A DNA stretch of 64,000 nt from DASUKM01 sp036278735 (lineage in GTDB: Bacteria; Acidobacteriota; Vicinamibacteria; Vicinamibacterales; 2-12-FULL-66-21). How positions within the stretch are numbered: the first letter of the stretch is position 1; each line of letters opens with the position of its first letter. The position numbers were made by a program, and so were the translations under genes. Shown piece after piece: positions 25,360-34,093 of this stretch. The notes beneath the pieces were generated by a model. It was not told the origin of the DNA and searched no databases. It was given only the letters and a program-made list of their open reading frames with translations. The stretch covers positions 32,113 to 96,112 of the forward strand of contig DASUKM010000037.1 in assembly GCA_036278735.1 (NCBI GenBank), written 5' to 3'.

Positions 25360-25382
25360 TAGCCATATTTTATGTCTATAAT
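25360..25382 (+). promoter_or_regulatory. Operator dyad and -10 box of the toxin-antitoxin operon
   Basis: The 19-bp inverted repeat TAGCCATATTTTATGTCTA (25360-25378; arms TAGnCATA and TATGnCTA) overlaps a perfect TATAAT at 25377-25382. The -10 ends six bases before the antitoxin ATG, so the transcript should be leaderless. The AT-rich dyad over the -10 fits autorepression by the antitoxin-toxin complex. No good -35 is seen. Confidence 0.75.
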
Positions 25383-25388
25383 AATCAG

Positions 25389-25631
25389 ATGAAGGTCAGC
25401 GTCGCCGAAGCCAAGAACCAGCTGCCAAAGTTGATCAAAGCCGTCGAGGACGGCACGTCCGTCACGATCTGTCGGCACGGCACGCCTGTGGTGGATATCG
25501 TTCGAACGTCAAAGGCACACCCCGAGAAGCCGAAGTTCGGAACGTTGAAGGGCCGGGTGAAAGTGCTCGATTCCGACTGGTGGAAGCCGATGACCGACGA
25601 CGATGTCGAGGCGCTGCTCGACGGCCGCTGA
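25389..25631 (+). CDS. Phd/YefM family antitoxin
   Basis: 80 residues. The N-terminus MKVSVAEAKNQLPKLIKAVE, then GTSVTICRHGTPVVDIV, is the standard Phd/YefM DNA-binding fold. The C-terminal tail with Trp and acidic residues (SDWWKPMTDDDVEALL) is the part that normally wraps the toxin. It is followed after three bases by a PIN toxin gene. It should bind its own promoter dyad at 25360-25378. There is no Shine-Dalgarno because the mRNA is predicted to start at or next to the ATG. The gene pair is a short accessory insertion between the kinase operon and the MBL gene. Confidence 0.9.
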   Translation: MKVSVAEAKNQLPKLIKAVEDGTSVTICRHGTPVVDIVRTSKAHPEKPKFGTLKGRVKVLDSDWWKPMTDDDVEALLDGR

Positions 25632-25634
25632 CGC

Positions 25635-26015
25635 ATGCGGCTGATCCTGGACACGGTCACGTTCATCTGGGCCGTCAGCGCGCCGGAACGTCTCTCCCGC
25701 GCCGCGGCCTCCGCGCTCCGGAAGAGCACCACCGTGCGGGAGGTCAGCGTCGTGTCTCTCGTCGAGATCGCGGTCAACCAGACCCGCGGCAAGCTCACCT
25801 TCGGCAAGGCCGACGTCATGGCGGGCATCGAGGATCTTCAGTTGCGGATCCTCCCATATTCGGCGCAGCACGCCTTTCGCCTGTTCGATGTGCCCACGCA
25901 TCACGCGGATCCGTTCGATCGACAGATCATCGCCCAGGCGCTCGCCGAAGATCTCGCGGTCGTGACACCGGACGACGTCTTCCGCCTCTACAACGGGCTG
26001 AAGGTCGTGTGGTGA
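25635..26015 (+). CDS. PIN-domain toxin (VapC-like ribonuclease)
   Basis: 126 residues. PIN fold with the conserved acidic residues: Asp in LILDTVTF, Glu in SVVSLVEIAVN, Asp in HHADPFDRQIIAQA and Asp in VTPDD. The sequence HHxDPFDRxxIAQA is typical of PIN toxins paired with Phd-type antitoxins. It would cleave tRNA or other RNA when the antitoxin is degraded. Three bases separate it from the antitoxin gene, so the two form one operon. Confidence 0.9.
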   Translation: MRLILDTVTFIWAVSAPERLSRAAASALRKSTTVREVSVVSLVEIAVNQTRGKLTFGKADVMAGIEDLQLRILPYSAQHAFRLFDVPTHHADPFDRQIIAQALAEDLAVVTPDDVFRLYNGLKVVW

Positions 26016-26242
26016 GGGCACCTGCAGGGCGCGCGTCTGTGCATGCTGCCGGGCGAGCTCTCGAAGTCCTGCCATCTCTACCCGATGCAGTTCCGCGCGT
26101 TCGTACTGTAAGCGATCCGCGTGTTGGTCAATCGCGAGAGTCACAATGCGACTCGCACGACCCCAATGTAGACGTCTCGTGCCCGTCGACGCGCATGCGT
26201 GGCGCAGGACGTGATCTGGATCCTGACGCGCTGACCTAGCGG
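26016..26242 (+). other. Spacer between convergent genes with no recognised feature
   Basis: About 230 bp between the PIN toxin and the end of the MBL hydrolase gene. Small frames exist but none has a start signal, a known motif or a length above background. No repeat or hairpin stands out. Confidence 0.5.
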
Positions 26243-27322
26243 CTACTTCACGGCCGGCGCCGCCGGGCAGGCGGCAAGGGTCCCGGAGGCGAGGCAATAT
26301 CGGTCGAGGTCGTCCGGCGCGAACACCGATCCGGAAAAGCGCTTCTTGACGCCTGCGACGTAGGCCGCCTGGTCGGCCTTGTCGTCCGGATCGTAGTGGT
26401 GGAGCACCACGGCCTTCACGTGCGCCTTCCGCGCGAGCTGTCCGACGTCGCTCGTATTGAGATGCTCCGAGACGAAGTGCGCATGGAAGTCGCGCGCCCG
26501 GGCTGCCGGCCAGTGATTCCGTTTGACCATTCCGTCGATGAACCGCTTCAAATCGTCCTCGCCGCGCGTCGAGGATTCGGCCACCAGCACGTCGGCCCCT
26601 TCCGCGAGACGTGCGACGGCGTCGCTCGGGCCGGTATCGCCGGTGAACACGACGACGCCGTCGGGAGTCTCGATCCGGTAGGCATAGGACTCGAGTCGCC
26701 GGCGATCGCGCGGCGGCATCAGCGCGTAGTGCGAATTTCCCGCCGCGACGACCCGGATCTTGTCGTCCTGGTAGATCACGCCGTCACGTGCGACTTCGTG
26801 CGCGACGAAGGGGCTCGCCAGCTGGCCGCGGGCCGTCCGGTAGTCCGACGGATTCTCGGCGGCGAACGGGCGCACGGAAACGGCGATGAACCGAAACGCC
26901 GCGTCCACCAGTTCCTTCGTGTCCGGCGGCCCGTAGACGGCGATCCGTTCGGGAGACCTTCTCTGGCTCAGCACGAAAAAGTCGTTCCCCATCACCTCGG
27001 CGAGACCCAGGTCGTGGTCCGAATGCAGGTGCGTGAGGAACACCGTCCGGACCGCTGTCGAGTCGATCCCCGCCTCCAGCATCCGGTGCAACGTCCCGAT
27101 GCCGCAGTCGATCAGATATTCGCGGCCAGCGACGATCAGCAGCGTCGACGGCTTGGACCGGGCCGCGTGCAGGAGGGGTCCGCCGGACGTGCCGAGGAAG
27201 AGGAGTTGAGTGCCCCCATTCGCGCCTGCGGCGGCAGCCCTTTGAGCCGCAGCCGGAGTCGACAGGCACCACGCGAACGCGCTCGAGAGCAGTGCGCAAC
27301 GGATGGCCGTGCGTGTGACCAT
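26243..27322 (-). CDS. Exported MBL-fold hydrolase (ribonuclease Z/arylsulfatase-like)
   Basis: 359 residues from the ATG at 27322. This start is supported by a TACAAT on the minus strand (27329-27334) that ends six bases before it, so the mRNA is probably leaderless. A signal peptide (CALLSSAFAWCLSTPAAAQ) is followed by a metallo-beta-lactamase fold: TSGGP near residue 45, THLHSDHDLG with the HxHxDH zinc motif, GNSHYALMPP, VFTGDTGPSD and late VLHHYDPDDK. This arrangement is shared with RNase Z and long-form MBL phosphodiesterases or arylsulfatases; export makes tRNA processing unlikely. The substrate is unknown. It is divergent from a small DUF3072 gene. Confidence 0.85.
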   Translation of the reverse strand: MVTRTAIRCALLSSAFAWCLSTPAAAQRAAAAGANGGTQLLFLGTSGGPLLHAARSKPSTLLIVAGREYLIDCGIGTLHRMLEAGIDSTAVRTVFLTHLHSDHDLGLAEVMGNDFFVLSQRRSPERIAVYGPPDTKELVDAAFRFIAVSVRPFAAENPSDYRTARGQLASPFVAHEVARDGVIYQDDKIRVVAAGNSHYALMPPRDRRRLESYAYRIETPDGVVVFTGDTGPSDAVARLAEGADVLVAESSTRGEDDLKRFIDGMVKRNHWPAARARDFHAHFVSEHLNTSDVGQLARKAHVKAVVLHHYDPDDKADQAAYVAGVKKRFSGSVFAPDDLDRYCLASGTLAACPAAPAVK

Positions 27323-27396
27323 GCCGGCATTGTAATCGGGCGCGACCACAACTTCACGCGCGCCCTTTGGCGTGACTTTTGCGATTCATTCGCCCC

Positions 27397-27618
27397 ATGA
27401 CGACCTCACGCACGAACGATACGGATCAGCCGGCCCTTCAGCGCGATCCGGACGAATGGAAGACCGGCGACGAGCCGATGACGGACGCGCAGCGGTCCTA
27501 CCTCGAGACGCTGTGTCGGGAGACGGGCGAACAATTCGACGAGTCACTGACGAAGGCGGACGCGTCGAAGCGGATCGACGAACTCCGCGAACGTTCGCCG
27601 CGGCTGGCCGGCGAATGA
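27397..27618 (+). CDS. Small DUF3072 domain protein
   Basis: 73 residues, hydrophilic and acidic. The segment DPDEWKTGDEPMTDAQRSYLETLC, followed by LTKADASKRIDELR, is the DUF3072 signature found in many soil bacteria; the SAP-like helix pair suggests nucleic-acid contact, but the function is unknown. The start is placed at the second in-frame ATG (27397), as it matches the family's N-terminus; no Shine-Dalgarno is seen. It stands alone, with a hairpin just after the stop. Confidence 0.75.
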   Translation: MTTSRTNDTDQPALQRDPDEWKTGDEPMTDAQRSYLETLCRETGEQFDESLTKADASKRIDELRERSPRLAGE

Positions 27619-27623
27619 GCGAG

Positions 27624-27639
27624 CGGCACGGGCGTGCCG
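27624..27639 (+). terminator. Hairpin after the DUF3072 gene
   Basis: CGGCAC-GGGC-GTGCCG followed by TCTTCG, six bases after the stop codon. It is compact but lacks a real T-run, so intrinsic termination is only possible. Confidence 0.4.
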
Positions 27640-27681
27640 TCTTCGTCGACCGGCGGCATCATCACTCGGCAGCCTGAGTGC

Positions 27682-28698
27682 TCAGGCGCGATCGGGTCTC
27701 CATCGGCGCACGAATGTTTCGGCGAGCCGGGCCATGTGCGGCCCGGTCAGCTCGAAATGCTCCAGCAGCTGATTCGGATCGCCGGATTCGCCGAACTGGT
27801 CGCGCATGCCTGCGCGGATCAGCGGCAATGGCTCGTGCTCGCCGAGCAGCTCGGCGACGGCGCCCCCCAGGCCGCCGGCCACCTGGGCTTCTTCGGCGGT
27901 CATGACGACTCGGGTCTTGCGCACGCTGGCGAGAATCGTCAGGTGATCGAGTGGCTTCACCGTCGCGCAGTTGATGACCTCCGCGCCGATCCCCCTCACC
28001 GATAATTCGTTGGCGGCGACGAGCGCCTGATACACCATGGGTCCGCATGCGACGAGGGTGAGATCGGTTCCCTCGCGCAGGACCTGGGCGCTGCCGAGGC
28101 TGAACGGCGTCGCGGCGGTCGTGACGATCGGCGTCGGTTCGCGCGCGAGCCGGAGATACGCCGGCCCGTCGCTGGCCGCGAGCGCGAGCGTCGCCTTTTC
28201 GGCTTCGACGCTGTCGCACGGCACCACGACCCGCATGTTCGGGAGGACGCGCATCAACGCGATGTCTTCGAGCATTTGATGCGTGGCGCCGTCGGGGCCG
28301 ACCGAGACCCCCGCATGAGAACCGACGATTTTGACGTTGGTCTGGTTCAGGCAGATCGTCGTACGAATCTGTTCCCAGTTGCGGCCCGGTGAAAACGCCG
28401 CATAGCTCGAGACGAACGGAATCTTGCCGGCCAGCGCCATCCCGGCCGCCACCGTCACCAGGTTTTGTTCGGCCACGCCGACCTCGACGAAGCGATCGGG
28501 AAACGCTTTGGCGAACCCGTCCATCTTCGTCGATTCCGTCAAATCGGCGCACAATGCCACGAGGCGTGCGTCGCGGCGGCCCGCCTCGACCAGGCCGCGG
28601 CCGAAACCGACCCGGATCGCTTCCCGGTCGACATCCTTGCGATACAGCTTCGGGTTGAGATCGAGGTTCGTCGCCGACGCGCGCGCCTCCGTCTTCAC
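27682..28698 (-). CDS. Transketolase, C-terminal subunit
   Basis: 338 residues: the pyrimidine-binding domain and C-terminal domain of a split transketolase. Visible are the catalytic Glu region VGVAEQNLVTVAAGMA, SYAAFSPGRNWEQIR, GSHAGVSVGPDGATHQMLEDIALM and the C-terminal VMTAEEAQVAGGLGG. With the N-terminal subunit it forms a thiamine-diphosphate enzyme that moves two-carbon units between sugar phosphates in the pentose phosphate pathway. It overlaps the upstream subunit gene by 4 nt. Split transketolases are common in archaea and in several bacterial phyla. A role as a related two-carbon transferase cannot be excluded. Confidence 0.92.
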   Translation of the reverse strand: MKTEARASATNLDLNPKLYRKDVDREAIRVGFGRGLVEAGRRDARLVALCADLTESTKMDGFAKAFPDRFVEVGVAEQNLVTVAAGMALAGKIPFVSSYAAFSPGRNWEQIRTTICLNQTNVKIVGSHAGVSVGPDGATHQMLEDIALMRVLPNMRVVVPCDSVEAEKATLALAASDGPAYLRLAREPTPIVTTAATPFSLGSAQVLREGTDLTLVACGPMVYQALVAANELSVRGIGAEVINCATVKPLDHLTILASVRKTRVVMTAEEAQVAGGLGGAVAELLGEHEPLPLIRAGMRDQFGESGDPNQLLEHFELTGPHMARLAETFVRRWRPDRA

Positions 28699-29540
28699 TG
28701 GTGTTCACTCCGGATCTGGCCGCCGAGCGTGCGCAGTTCGTCGAGCGCCCGCCGGGCCTGTTCCTCGTTCGGCGGCTTGCCATGCCAATGGAAGTCATAT
28801 TCCATGAAATCGACCCCCTTGCCGGGAATCGTGTGCGCCAGGATCATGACGGGCTGGTTCTCGATCGTCTTCGCCAAATGGCAGGCGTCGATGATTTGCG
28901 TGAAGTTGTGGCCGTCGATTTCGACGACGTGCCAGCCGAAGGCTTCCCACTTCGCGCGCAGATTTTCGAGCGGCATGATGCGTTCGGTTGGTCCGTCGAT
29001 CTGAATATTGTTCCTGTCGGTGATCGCCGTCAGATTCGCGAGCCGGTACTTGGCCGCGAACAGGGCGGCCTCCCACGTGTTGCCCTCCTCCTGCTCGCCG
29101 TCGCTCATCACGCAATACACGCGCTGATCTTTGACGCCGTCCATCTGCCACGCTCTCGCGATCCCGGACGCCTGGGACAGGCCGGAGCCGAGCGGCCCGC
29201 TGGTGGTCTCGAGCCCGGGCAGGCGTAATCGGTCGGGGTGCCCCTGGAGCCGCGATCCGAGCTTGCGCAGCGTGAGGAGCTCTTCAACCGGGAAGTAGCC
29301 GGCTCGCGCCATCGCCGCGTATCGGACGGGCACGATGTGACCGTTCGACAGGATCAGCCGGTCCCGTTTGGGCCAGTCGGGATTCTTGGGGTCGTGTTTC
29401 AGCACGGCGAAGTAGAGCGCCGTAAAGACATCCGCCATGCCGAGTGGGCCGGCCGAGTGGCCGCTCCCGGCCGCACGCAGCATGTCGATGATGTCCTGCC
29501 GAATCGTGTTCGCCATCTGCTCGAGCTGGGTGTTCGTCAT
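28695..29540 (-). CDS. Transketolase, N-terminal subunit
   Basis: 281 residues from the ATG at 29540; a longer frame to 29621 has no family similarity at its start. This is the ThDP diphosphate-binding half: SGHSAGPLGMADVFTALYF, LSNGHIVPVRYA, GSRLQGHPDR, TSGPLGSGLSQASGIA and the metal-binding GDG-equivalent SDGEQEEGNTWEA followed by DRNNIQIDG. It is transcribed first and overlaps the C-terminal subunit by 4 nt, ensuring equal synthesis. The promoter must lie in the 117 bp shared with the divergent glucosidase gene, which suggests a joint role in carbohydrate flux (inference). Confidence 0.92.
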   Translation of the reverse strand: MTNTQLEQMANTIRQDIIDMLRAAGSGHSAGPLGMADVFTALYFAVLKHDPKNPDWPKRDRLILSNGHIVPVRYAAMARAGYFPVEELLTLRKLGSRLQGHPDRLRLPGLETTSGPLGSGLSQASGIARAWQMDGVKDQRVYCVMSDGEQEEGNTWEAALFAAKYRLANLTAITDRNNIQIDGPTERIMPLENLRAKWEAFGWHVVEIDGHNFTQIIDACHLAKTIENQPVMILAHTIPGKGVDFMEYDFHWHGKPPNEEQARRALDELRTLGGQIRSEHQ

Positions 29541-29657
29541 AGAGGTCGGGCCCTGGGAGGTCCCTTCAGTCAGATGCAAGACCCGCGCTGACGCATCCAG
29601 GACCCGCGCCCGAGCCTTCACTTTGCATGTACTTGGACTGCGAGATGGAGTGTGGCC

Positions 29658-32000
29658 ATGATTTCCGGCACCTCAACGGCGCCATTCGAGACCGAGCACC
29701 AGACCGGCCCTTCTGCTGAGCCGCCGTCGATCCTCGCCGTGGAGGTCGATCCGCACCACGGCCGGCAGCTCGTGTGTCATGGCTACACCGTGCTGCTCTC
29801 GAACGCCGACGGCACCATCACCGGGGACGATCGCCAGGGGCTGTTCGATCACGACACTCGGATCCTTTCGAAATACGAGATCCTCCTCGACGGCGTCCAG
29901 CCTCGGGTCGATTCGAGCGGACTCCTCGATGCCGCGAGGTGGGCCGCGCGGCTGACGGTGCCGCGCTCGGGCGGTGATGCCACAGGACCGCGCCTGCCGC
30001 AGGACGCACTCGAGCTCGCGATCGAACGTCGGGTCGGCAACGGGATGCTCGACGCGTTCGGCATCCACAACCAGAGCGCCGTCGCGACCACGACGTCGTT
30101 CACGATCCGGCTGGATGCCGACTTCCGCGACGTCGCCGACATCGGCGGCTCCACTGAACCGCTCGGCCAGGCGACACACCAGTGGGATGCCGCGGCGGGC
30201 GCCCTGACCATCGACTACCGCGCATCGCGCGAGACGCGTACGCTGCACCGCGCTGTGCGCATTCGCGTGCTTCGGGCCGATTCGAAACCGAACGGCGGTC
30301 CGCACGAATTGAAATTCGATGTACAGCTGCTCCCGCACGGCTCCTGGCACGGGACGCTGGTGCACGAGGTCCTGGTCGACGATCGCTGGCGGAGCCCTGT
30401 GGACAGCCTACCCGTGCTCCTGACGCGCGACCGGATTGCGGCCGCCTGGCGACGCGATCGCGCGCACGTCGAGTCGGATCCGCCCCCATGCGGTCTTGCC
30501 GTCGAACGGGCGGCCGACGATCTCTGGACACTCCGGAACTGGGAACACGACGCCGCGCCCGACGCCTGGATTCCAAACGCCGGCGTCCCCACCTATACCG
30601 GCCTGTTTGGCCGGGATGTGTTGACGGTCGGCTGGCAGGCGGCGCTCATCGGACCCGACATGCTGCGCGGAGCCCTCGCGCGGCTCGCCGCCACGCAGGC
30701 CCAGAGCGATTCGGCCTGGCATGATGCCGAGCCTGGAAAGATGATCCACGAGATGCGGCGAGGGCCGCTCTCCGAGCTCGACATCATCCCACAGCGTGGG
30801 TACTACGGCACCCAGACCGCCTCGTCGTTCTTCGTCATCACCTTGTCCGAGTTGTGGCACTGGACTGGCGATGCCGAGACGCTGCGGACCTATCTCGACG
30901 CCGCGCTCCGGACGTTCGAGTGGGCCGACCGATACGGCGACCGCGACGGCGACGGGTTCCTGGAATACGAACGGCGGTCGCCGCGCGGCTTGAAGAACCA
31001 CGGCTGGAAGGACTCCGACGAAGCGATCCGGTATGCCGACGGCGAGCTGGTCGCGAATCCCATTGCGACGATCGAAGAGCAGGCCTATCACTGGCTCGCG
31101 CTCCAGCGCATGGCGGAGATTCTTCTCGTTGTGGGCGACGACCGGCGGTCTGCCGATTTCCTCGAGCGTGCCCGGCGGCTTCGAGCCGCGTGGCACGGCG
31201 CGTTCTGGATGGAGGACGCGGGCTTCTACGCGATGGCGCTCGATTCAGCCAAGCGTCCGGTGCGCTCGATCGGATCCAATCCAGGCCACGCCCTGGCCGC
31301 CGGACTCGTACCGGTGGATCGCGCACGCCAGATCGCCGATCGGTTGATGGCGCCGGACCTCTTTTCCGGATGGGGGATCCGGACCTTGTCGTCGGCTCAC
31401 CCGTCGTACAACCCCCTTGCGTATCATCTCGGCACGGTCTGGCCGGTCGAAAACGCCACCTTGGCGCTGGGGTTCAAGCGATACGGGCTGGATGCGCACG
31501 TCGAGCGATTGGCCACCGCCATGTTCGAGGCCGCTGATTGCTTTCGTTATCGCCGTCTGCCGGAGGCGCTCGGGGGCCACTCGCGCGAGGAAGCGGCGAT
31601 CCCGACCGTCTATCCCGCGTCCAATTGCCCCCAGGCCTGGAGCGCCAGCGCGACGATTCAGATGGCGCAGACGATGCTCGGCATCTATCCGTTCGCGCCC
31701 GCGCACGTGCTGGCGCTCGTGAGGCCGACCTTGCCGCCGTGGTTGAACACGGTCGTCGTCCGCAATATCCGGATCGGGGACGCTCGCGTGTCGATTCGCT
31801 TCACGCGCGGCGCCGGCGGTGGCACGACCCATCAGGCGTTCGACAAGACCGGAACGCTGCACGTGCTCGAGCTTCCGCCGCCGCAGCAGGCTGACCCGCT
31901 CCGCCACCGCTGGCGTGATGCGTTGACGGCCTGGATCGTCGAGCACGCACCGGGCCGCACCGCCCGGGCGCTCCGGATTGCGCTCGGCGATGATGAATAG
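29658..32000 (+). CDS. Amylo-alpha-1,6-glucosidase / glycogen-debranching-type enzyme
   Basis: 780 residues from the ATG at 29658, chosen over GTG 29652 because GGAG lies seven bases before it. The N-terminal GDE_N_bis domain (about 40-290: YTVLLSNADGTITGDDRQGLFDHDTRILS) is followed by an (alpha/alpha)6 barrel with TYTGLFGRDVLTVGWQAAL, SELDIIPQRGYYG, YGDRDGDGFLEYERR, LKNHGWKDSDEAI and YNPLAYHLGTVWPVENA. This is the bacterial GH15/GH133-like family annotated as amylo-alpha-1,6-glucosidase. It probably trims alpha-glucosidic branches of glycogen-like polymers; there is no signal peptide, so it acts in the cytoplasm. It is divergent from the transketolase operon. Confidence 0.88.
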   Translation: MISGTSTAPFETEHQTGPSAEPPSILAVEVDPHHGRQLVCHGYTVLLSNADGTITGDDRQGLFDHDTRILSKYEILLDGVQPRVDSSGLLDAARWAARLTVPRSGGDATGPRLPQDALELAIERRVGNGMLDAFGIHNQSAVATTTSFTIRLDADFRDVADIGGSTEPLGQATHQWDAAAGALTIDYRASRETRTLHRAVRIRVLRADSKPNGGPHELKFDVQLLPHGSWHGTLVHEVLVDDRWRSPVDSLPVLLTRDRIAAAWRRDRAHVESDPPPCGLAVERAADDLWTLRNWEHDAAPDAWIPNAGVPTYTGLFGRDVLTVGWQAALIGPDMLRGALARLAATQAQSDSAWHDAEPGKMIHEMRRGPLSELDIIPQRGYYGTQTASSFFVITLSELWHWTGDAETLRTYLDAALRTFEWADRYGDRDGDGFLEYERRSPRGLKNHGWKDSDEAIRYADGELVANPIATIEEQAYHWLALQRMAEILLVVGDDRRSADFLERARRLRAAWHGAFWMEDAGFYAMALDSAKRPVRSIGSNPGHALAAGLVPVDRARQIADRLMAPDLFSGWGIRTLSSAHPSYNPLAYHLGTVWPVENATLALGFKRYGLDAHVERLATAMFEAADCFRYRRLPEALGGHSREEAAIPTVYPASNCPQAWSASATIQMAQTMLGIYPFAPAHVLALVRPTLPPWLNTVVVRNIRIGDARVSIRFTRGAGGGTTHQAFDKTGTLHVLELPPPQQADPLRHRWRDALTAWIVEHAPGRTARALRIALGDDE

Positions 32001-32016
32001 CGCCCGCCGGCGCGCG

Positions 32017-32042
32017 CGGCGAGCCGACGACTCAGCTCGCCG
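32017..32042 (+). terminator. Hairpin between convergent genes
   Basis: CGGCGAGC-N10-GCTCGCCG, 16 bases after the glucosidase stop and between two convergent genes. No T-run on either side, so its role as terminator is uncertain. Confidence 0.4.
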
Positions 32043-32084
32043 GTAAGGGCCTGCCTCACATCGGCAACGGCAGTCTGACCAGCA

Positions 32085-32753
32085 TCAACGATGCGCGCTC
32101 GAGGCTGCGCCTTGCGCCCGACGCCGGCGCGGGCGGCTGACGACCCTCAGCGTGCCGCTTCGGCCTCCTCCGCAGAAGAATCGATCGCCGCCGTCGGACT
32201 CGAGCCCCGACACCATCATGCCCGCCGGCATCTCGAGGGCCTCCAGGACCTCGCCCGTTTCCGGATCGATGCGCCGCAGCTCGCTTTCGTCCCCTTCCGA
32301 GGTGCCGTGCCACAAGTCGCCGTCGACCCATGTGACCCCCGTCACGAAGCGGTTGGATTCGATCGTGCGGAGGACCGCCCCGGTCTCGGGATCGACTTGA
32401 TGGATCTTGCGATCGCGATACTGCCCCACCCAGAGCGTCCCTTCGGCCCACGCGAGCCCCGAGTCGCCGCCGCCGCCGGGCGCCGGGATCGTGGCGAGCA
32501 CGCGACCCGTGCCGGGATCGATCTTCTGGATGCGATCCTCGGCCAGCTGAAACAAGTGCCGGCCGTCGAAGGCCGTGCCCGCGTGCGCAGGCACGTCGAT
32601 CGAGCGCGCCGCCTTCCCGCTCACGGGATCGACGGCGTGCAGCGCGTCTCCGGCGGCAAGCCAGACGCGCTGACCGTCGTAGGTGACGCCGTTCACGCGC
32701 TCGACGCCGCGAACCGTGTACTCACGCGTGACCTTCGCGGTTGATCGAGTCAT
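32085..32753 (-). CDS. Beta-propeller protein, glutamine cyclotransferase-like
   Basis: 222 residues with regularly repeated blade motifs (VNGVTYDGQRVWLAAGD, GTAFDGRHLFQLAEDRIQKIDPGTGRV, LAWAEGTLWVGQYRDRKIHQVDPETG, VTGVTWVDGDLWHGT). This resembles the bacterial glutaminyl cyclotransferase/PQQ-like propeller family. It has no signal peptide and is shorter than typical five-blade enzymes. It follows the HTH gene after nine bases in the same operon, with AAGG before the ATG. The function is unknown. It may sense or bind a small ligand, since it accompanies a regulator next to DUF899 and DUF2182 genes (inference). Confidence 0.75.
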   Translation of the reverse strand: MTRSTAKVTREYTVRGVERVNGVTYDGQRVWLAAGDALHAVDPVSGKAARSIDVPAHAGTAFDGRHLFQLAEDRIQKIDPGTGRVLATIPAPGGGGDSGLAWAEGTLWVGQYRDRKIHQVDPETGAVLRTIESNRFVTGVTWVDGDLWHGTSEGDESELRRIDPETGEVLEALEMPAGMMVSGLESDGGDRFFCGGGRSGTLRVVSRPRRRRAQGAASSAHR

Positions 32754-32762
32754 GCCCTTACC

Positions 32763-33983
32763 TTAATCGATCGGCAGCGGCGCCGGGAGTAACAACGTCG
32801 TCGCGAATCCAGGGAGCGGCGGGGTCGTCCACCGCCGCGCCCGTCCGCGACCAAACCACTGCACCTTGCCAGCCGCCGCCAGCGAGTCGAGCGCCCGCTG
32901 GACGCTCCGCTGACTCGTGGCCAGCGTAAGCGCCAGCGCGGAACTCGACCAGGACTCGCCATCGGCAAGGCACGCGAGCACGGCGGCATGCTCCTCCTCG
33001 ACCGGCTGCCCCAGTACGACGACATCACGCGCGCCGCGCGGCGCGAGCGCAAACCCCCGCTTCGTCGCACGGACGTCCGACAGCACCCGAATCATCCTCC
33101 GAAGCCGGCCCACTTCGACGCGCAACCGCGCACGGTGTGATTCATCGACGAACCTCGCTCCAAATGCCCGGGCCACGAGGACATCCCGGGGCACGTCTTC
33201 GGGCCAGGCCTCGCCGAGTTCGCGCGCGAGCGCGAACAACACCGGACGCGTGGCCAGCGGCACGACGGTGCGCGCGGCGCGGACGGCATGACGACAGGCG
33301 TCCACGACGAGCGCCTTCGACGCCAGCAGCGCTTCCACCTCGTCCAGCCGGAGCAATCGTTCTGAATCACGCGTCAACAGGCGCGCGGCGGGTGCGTTCA
33401 GGATAGTGGCCGCGCCCTCGACCTCCGCCGTCAGTCCCGGGATGCCTGCCTGACGAGCGGCGCGTTCGGCGCACGCGAGTGCGGCTCGCGCCGCGCCCGT
33501 CCGGAGGCGCCGCATCGCGATGCCGGCCGTCACCAGTTCGTGAGCGGCCCGGAGCGCCGGCGGCAACGGCGACGCATCGAGCGCGGCCAGCTTCGCCTCG
33601 GCCTCGTCAAGATGGCCGATCAGCAGAAGCCGCCGAATCTCGAGATATCGCGCCAGGGCGGCGTTCGCCGGGTCGCGATGCATCTCGAGCGTCGACCGCG
33701 CGGCGTCGAGCGCCGCCGGAGACCAGCCCAGGTCGCGGGAGGCCAGCGCGATTTCGGCTTCGGCGACGACACACCTCGCGCGCGCCGCGACCTCCCGGGG
33801 GCCGAAGGCGCGCGCCGCACGGCGGAGCAGGCTCCGCGCGCGCGCGAGGTCGCCGAGCTGCGCCATCGCGATGCCTCGAAGCGCGAGCGCCGGCGCATCC
33901 TCTCTGAGCGCGACCCGATTCAAGGCGCCGAGCGGATCACCGGCCGCCAGCGCTCGCGCGGCAGCCGTGATCAGCGAGTCCAT
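32763..33983 (-). CDS. TPR-like/winged-helix regulatory protein
   Basis: 406 residues. The N-terminal two thirds are Ala/Leu/Arg-rich helical repeats of TPR type (MAQLGDLARARSLLRRAARAFG, LIGHLDEAEAKLAAL). The C-terminal part (about 270-395) has a winged-helix character: LRVEVGRLRRMIRVL, then LADGESWSSSALALTLATSQRSVQRALDSLAAAGKVQW, a clear recognition-helix/wing pattern. Such proteins are annotated as HTH domain-containing proteins and often lie beside DUF899 genes. It is divergent from the DUF899 gene at 34094. Two GTCGTATCG copies lie in the shared spacer and may be its sites. Confidence 0.75.
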   Translation of the reverse strand: MDSLITAAARALAAGDPLGALNRVALREDAPALALRGIAMAQLGDLARARSLLRRAARAFGPREVAARARCVVAEAEIALASRDLGWSPAALDAARSTLEMHRDPANAALARYLEIRRLLLIGHLDEAEAKLAALDASPLPPALRAAHELVTAGIAMRRLRTGAARAALACAERAARQAGIPGLTAEVEGAATILNAPAARLLTRDSERLLRLDEVEALLASKALVVDACRHAVRAARTVVPLATRPVLFALARELGEAWPEDVPRDVLVARAFGARFVDESHRARLRVEVGRLRRMIRVLSDVRATKRGFALAPRGARDVVVLGQPVEEEHAAVLACLADGESWSSSALALTLATSQRSVQRALDSLAAAGKVQWFGRGRARRWTTPPLPGFATTLLLPAPLPID

Positions 33984-34010
33984 CGGAATCCCGCCACACT
34001 TGTCACTCCC

Positions 34011-34069
34011 GTCGTATCGCCCCTCCGAGCTAAATCTATCTCACGGCAACCAACCCGGATGTCGTATCG
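34011..34069 (+). promoter_or_regulatory. Two GTCGTATCG direct repeats 50 bp apart
   Basis: GTCGTATCG occurs at 34011-34019 and again at 34061-34069, exactly 50 bp apart, in the 110-bp region between the divergent HTH and DUF899 genes. The distance is close to five helical turns, so a protein could bind both on one DNA face. No consensus promoter is obvious. Confidence 0.45.
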
Positions 34070-34093
34070 AGCTCATCGAAAGGAGACAGGCAC

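Noticed and set aside
27642..28798. Antisense frame of 378 aa over the transketolase genes
   Set aside because: Ser/Arg/Gly-rich without motifs; both transketolase subunits are fully conserved in their own frames.
32040..32062. Fourth copy of the GTCAGCCC palindrome (CAGCTCGCCGGTAAGGGCCTG)
   Set aside because: It has a similar GGTAA-GGG centre and a trailing CTCACA, but the arms no longer pair, so similarity is too weak to call.
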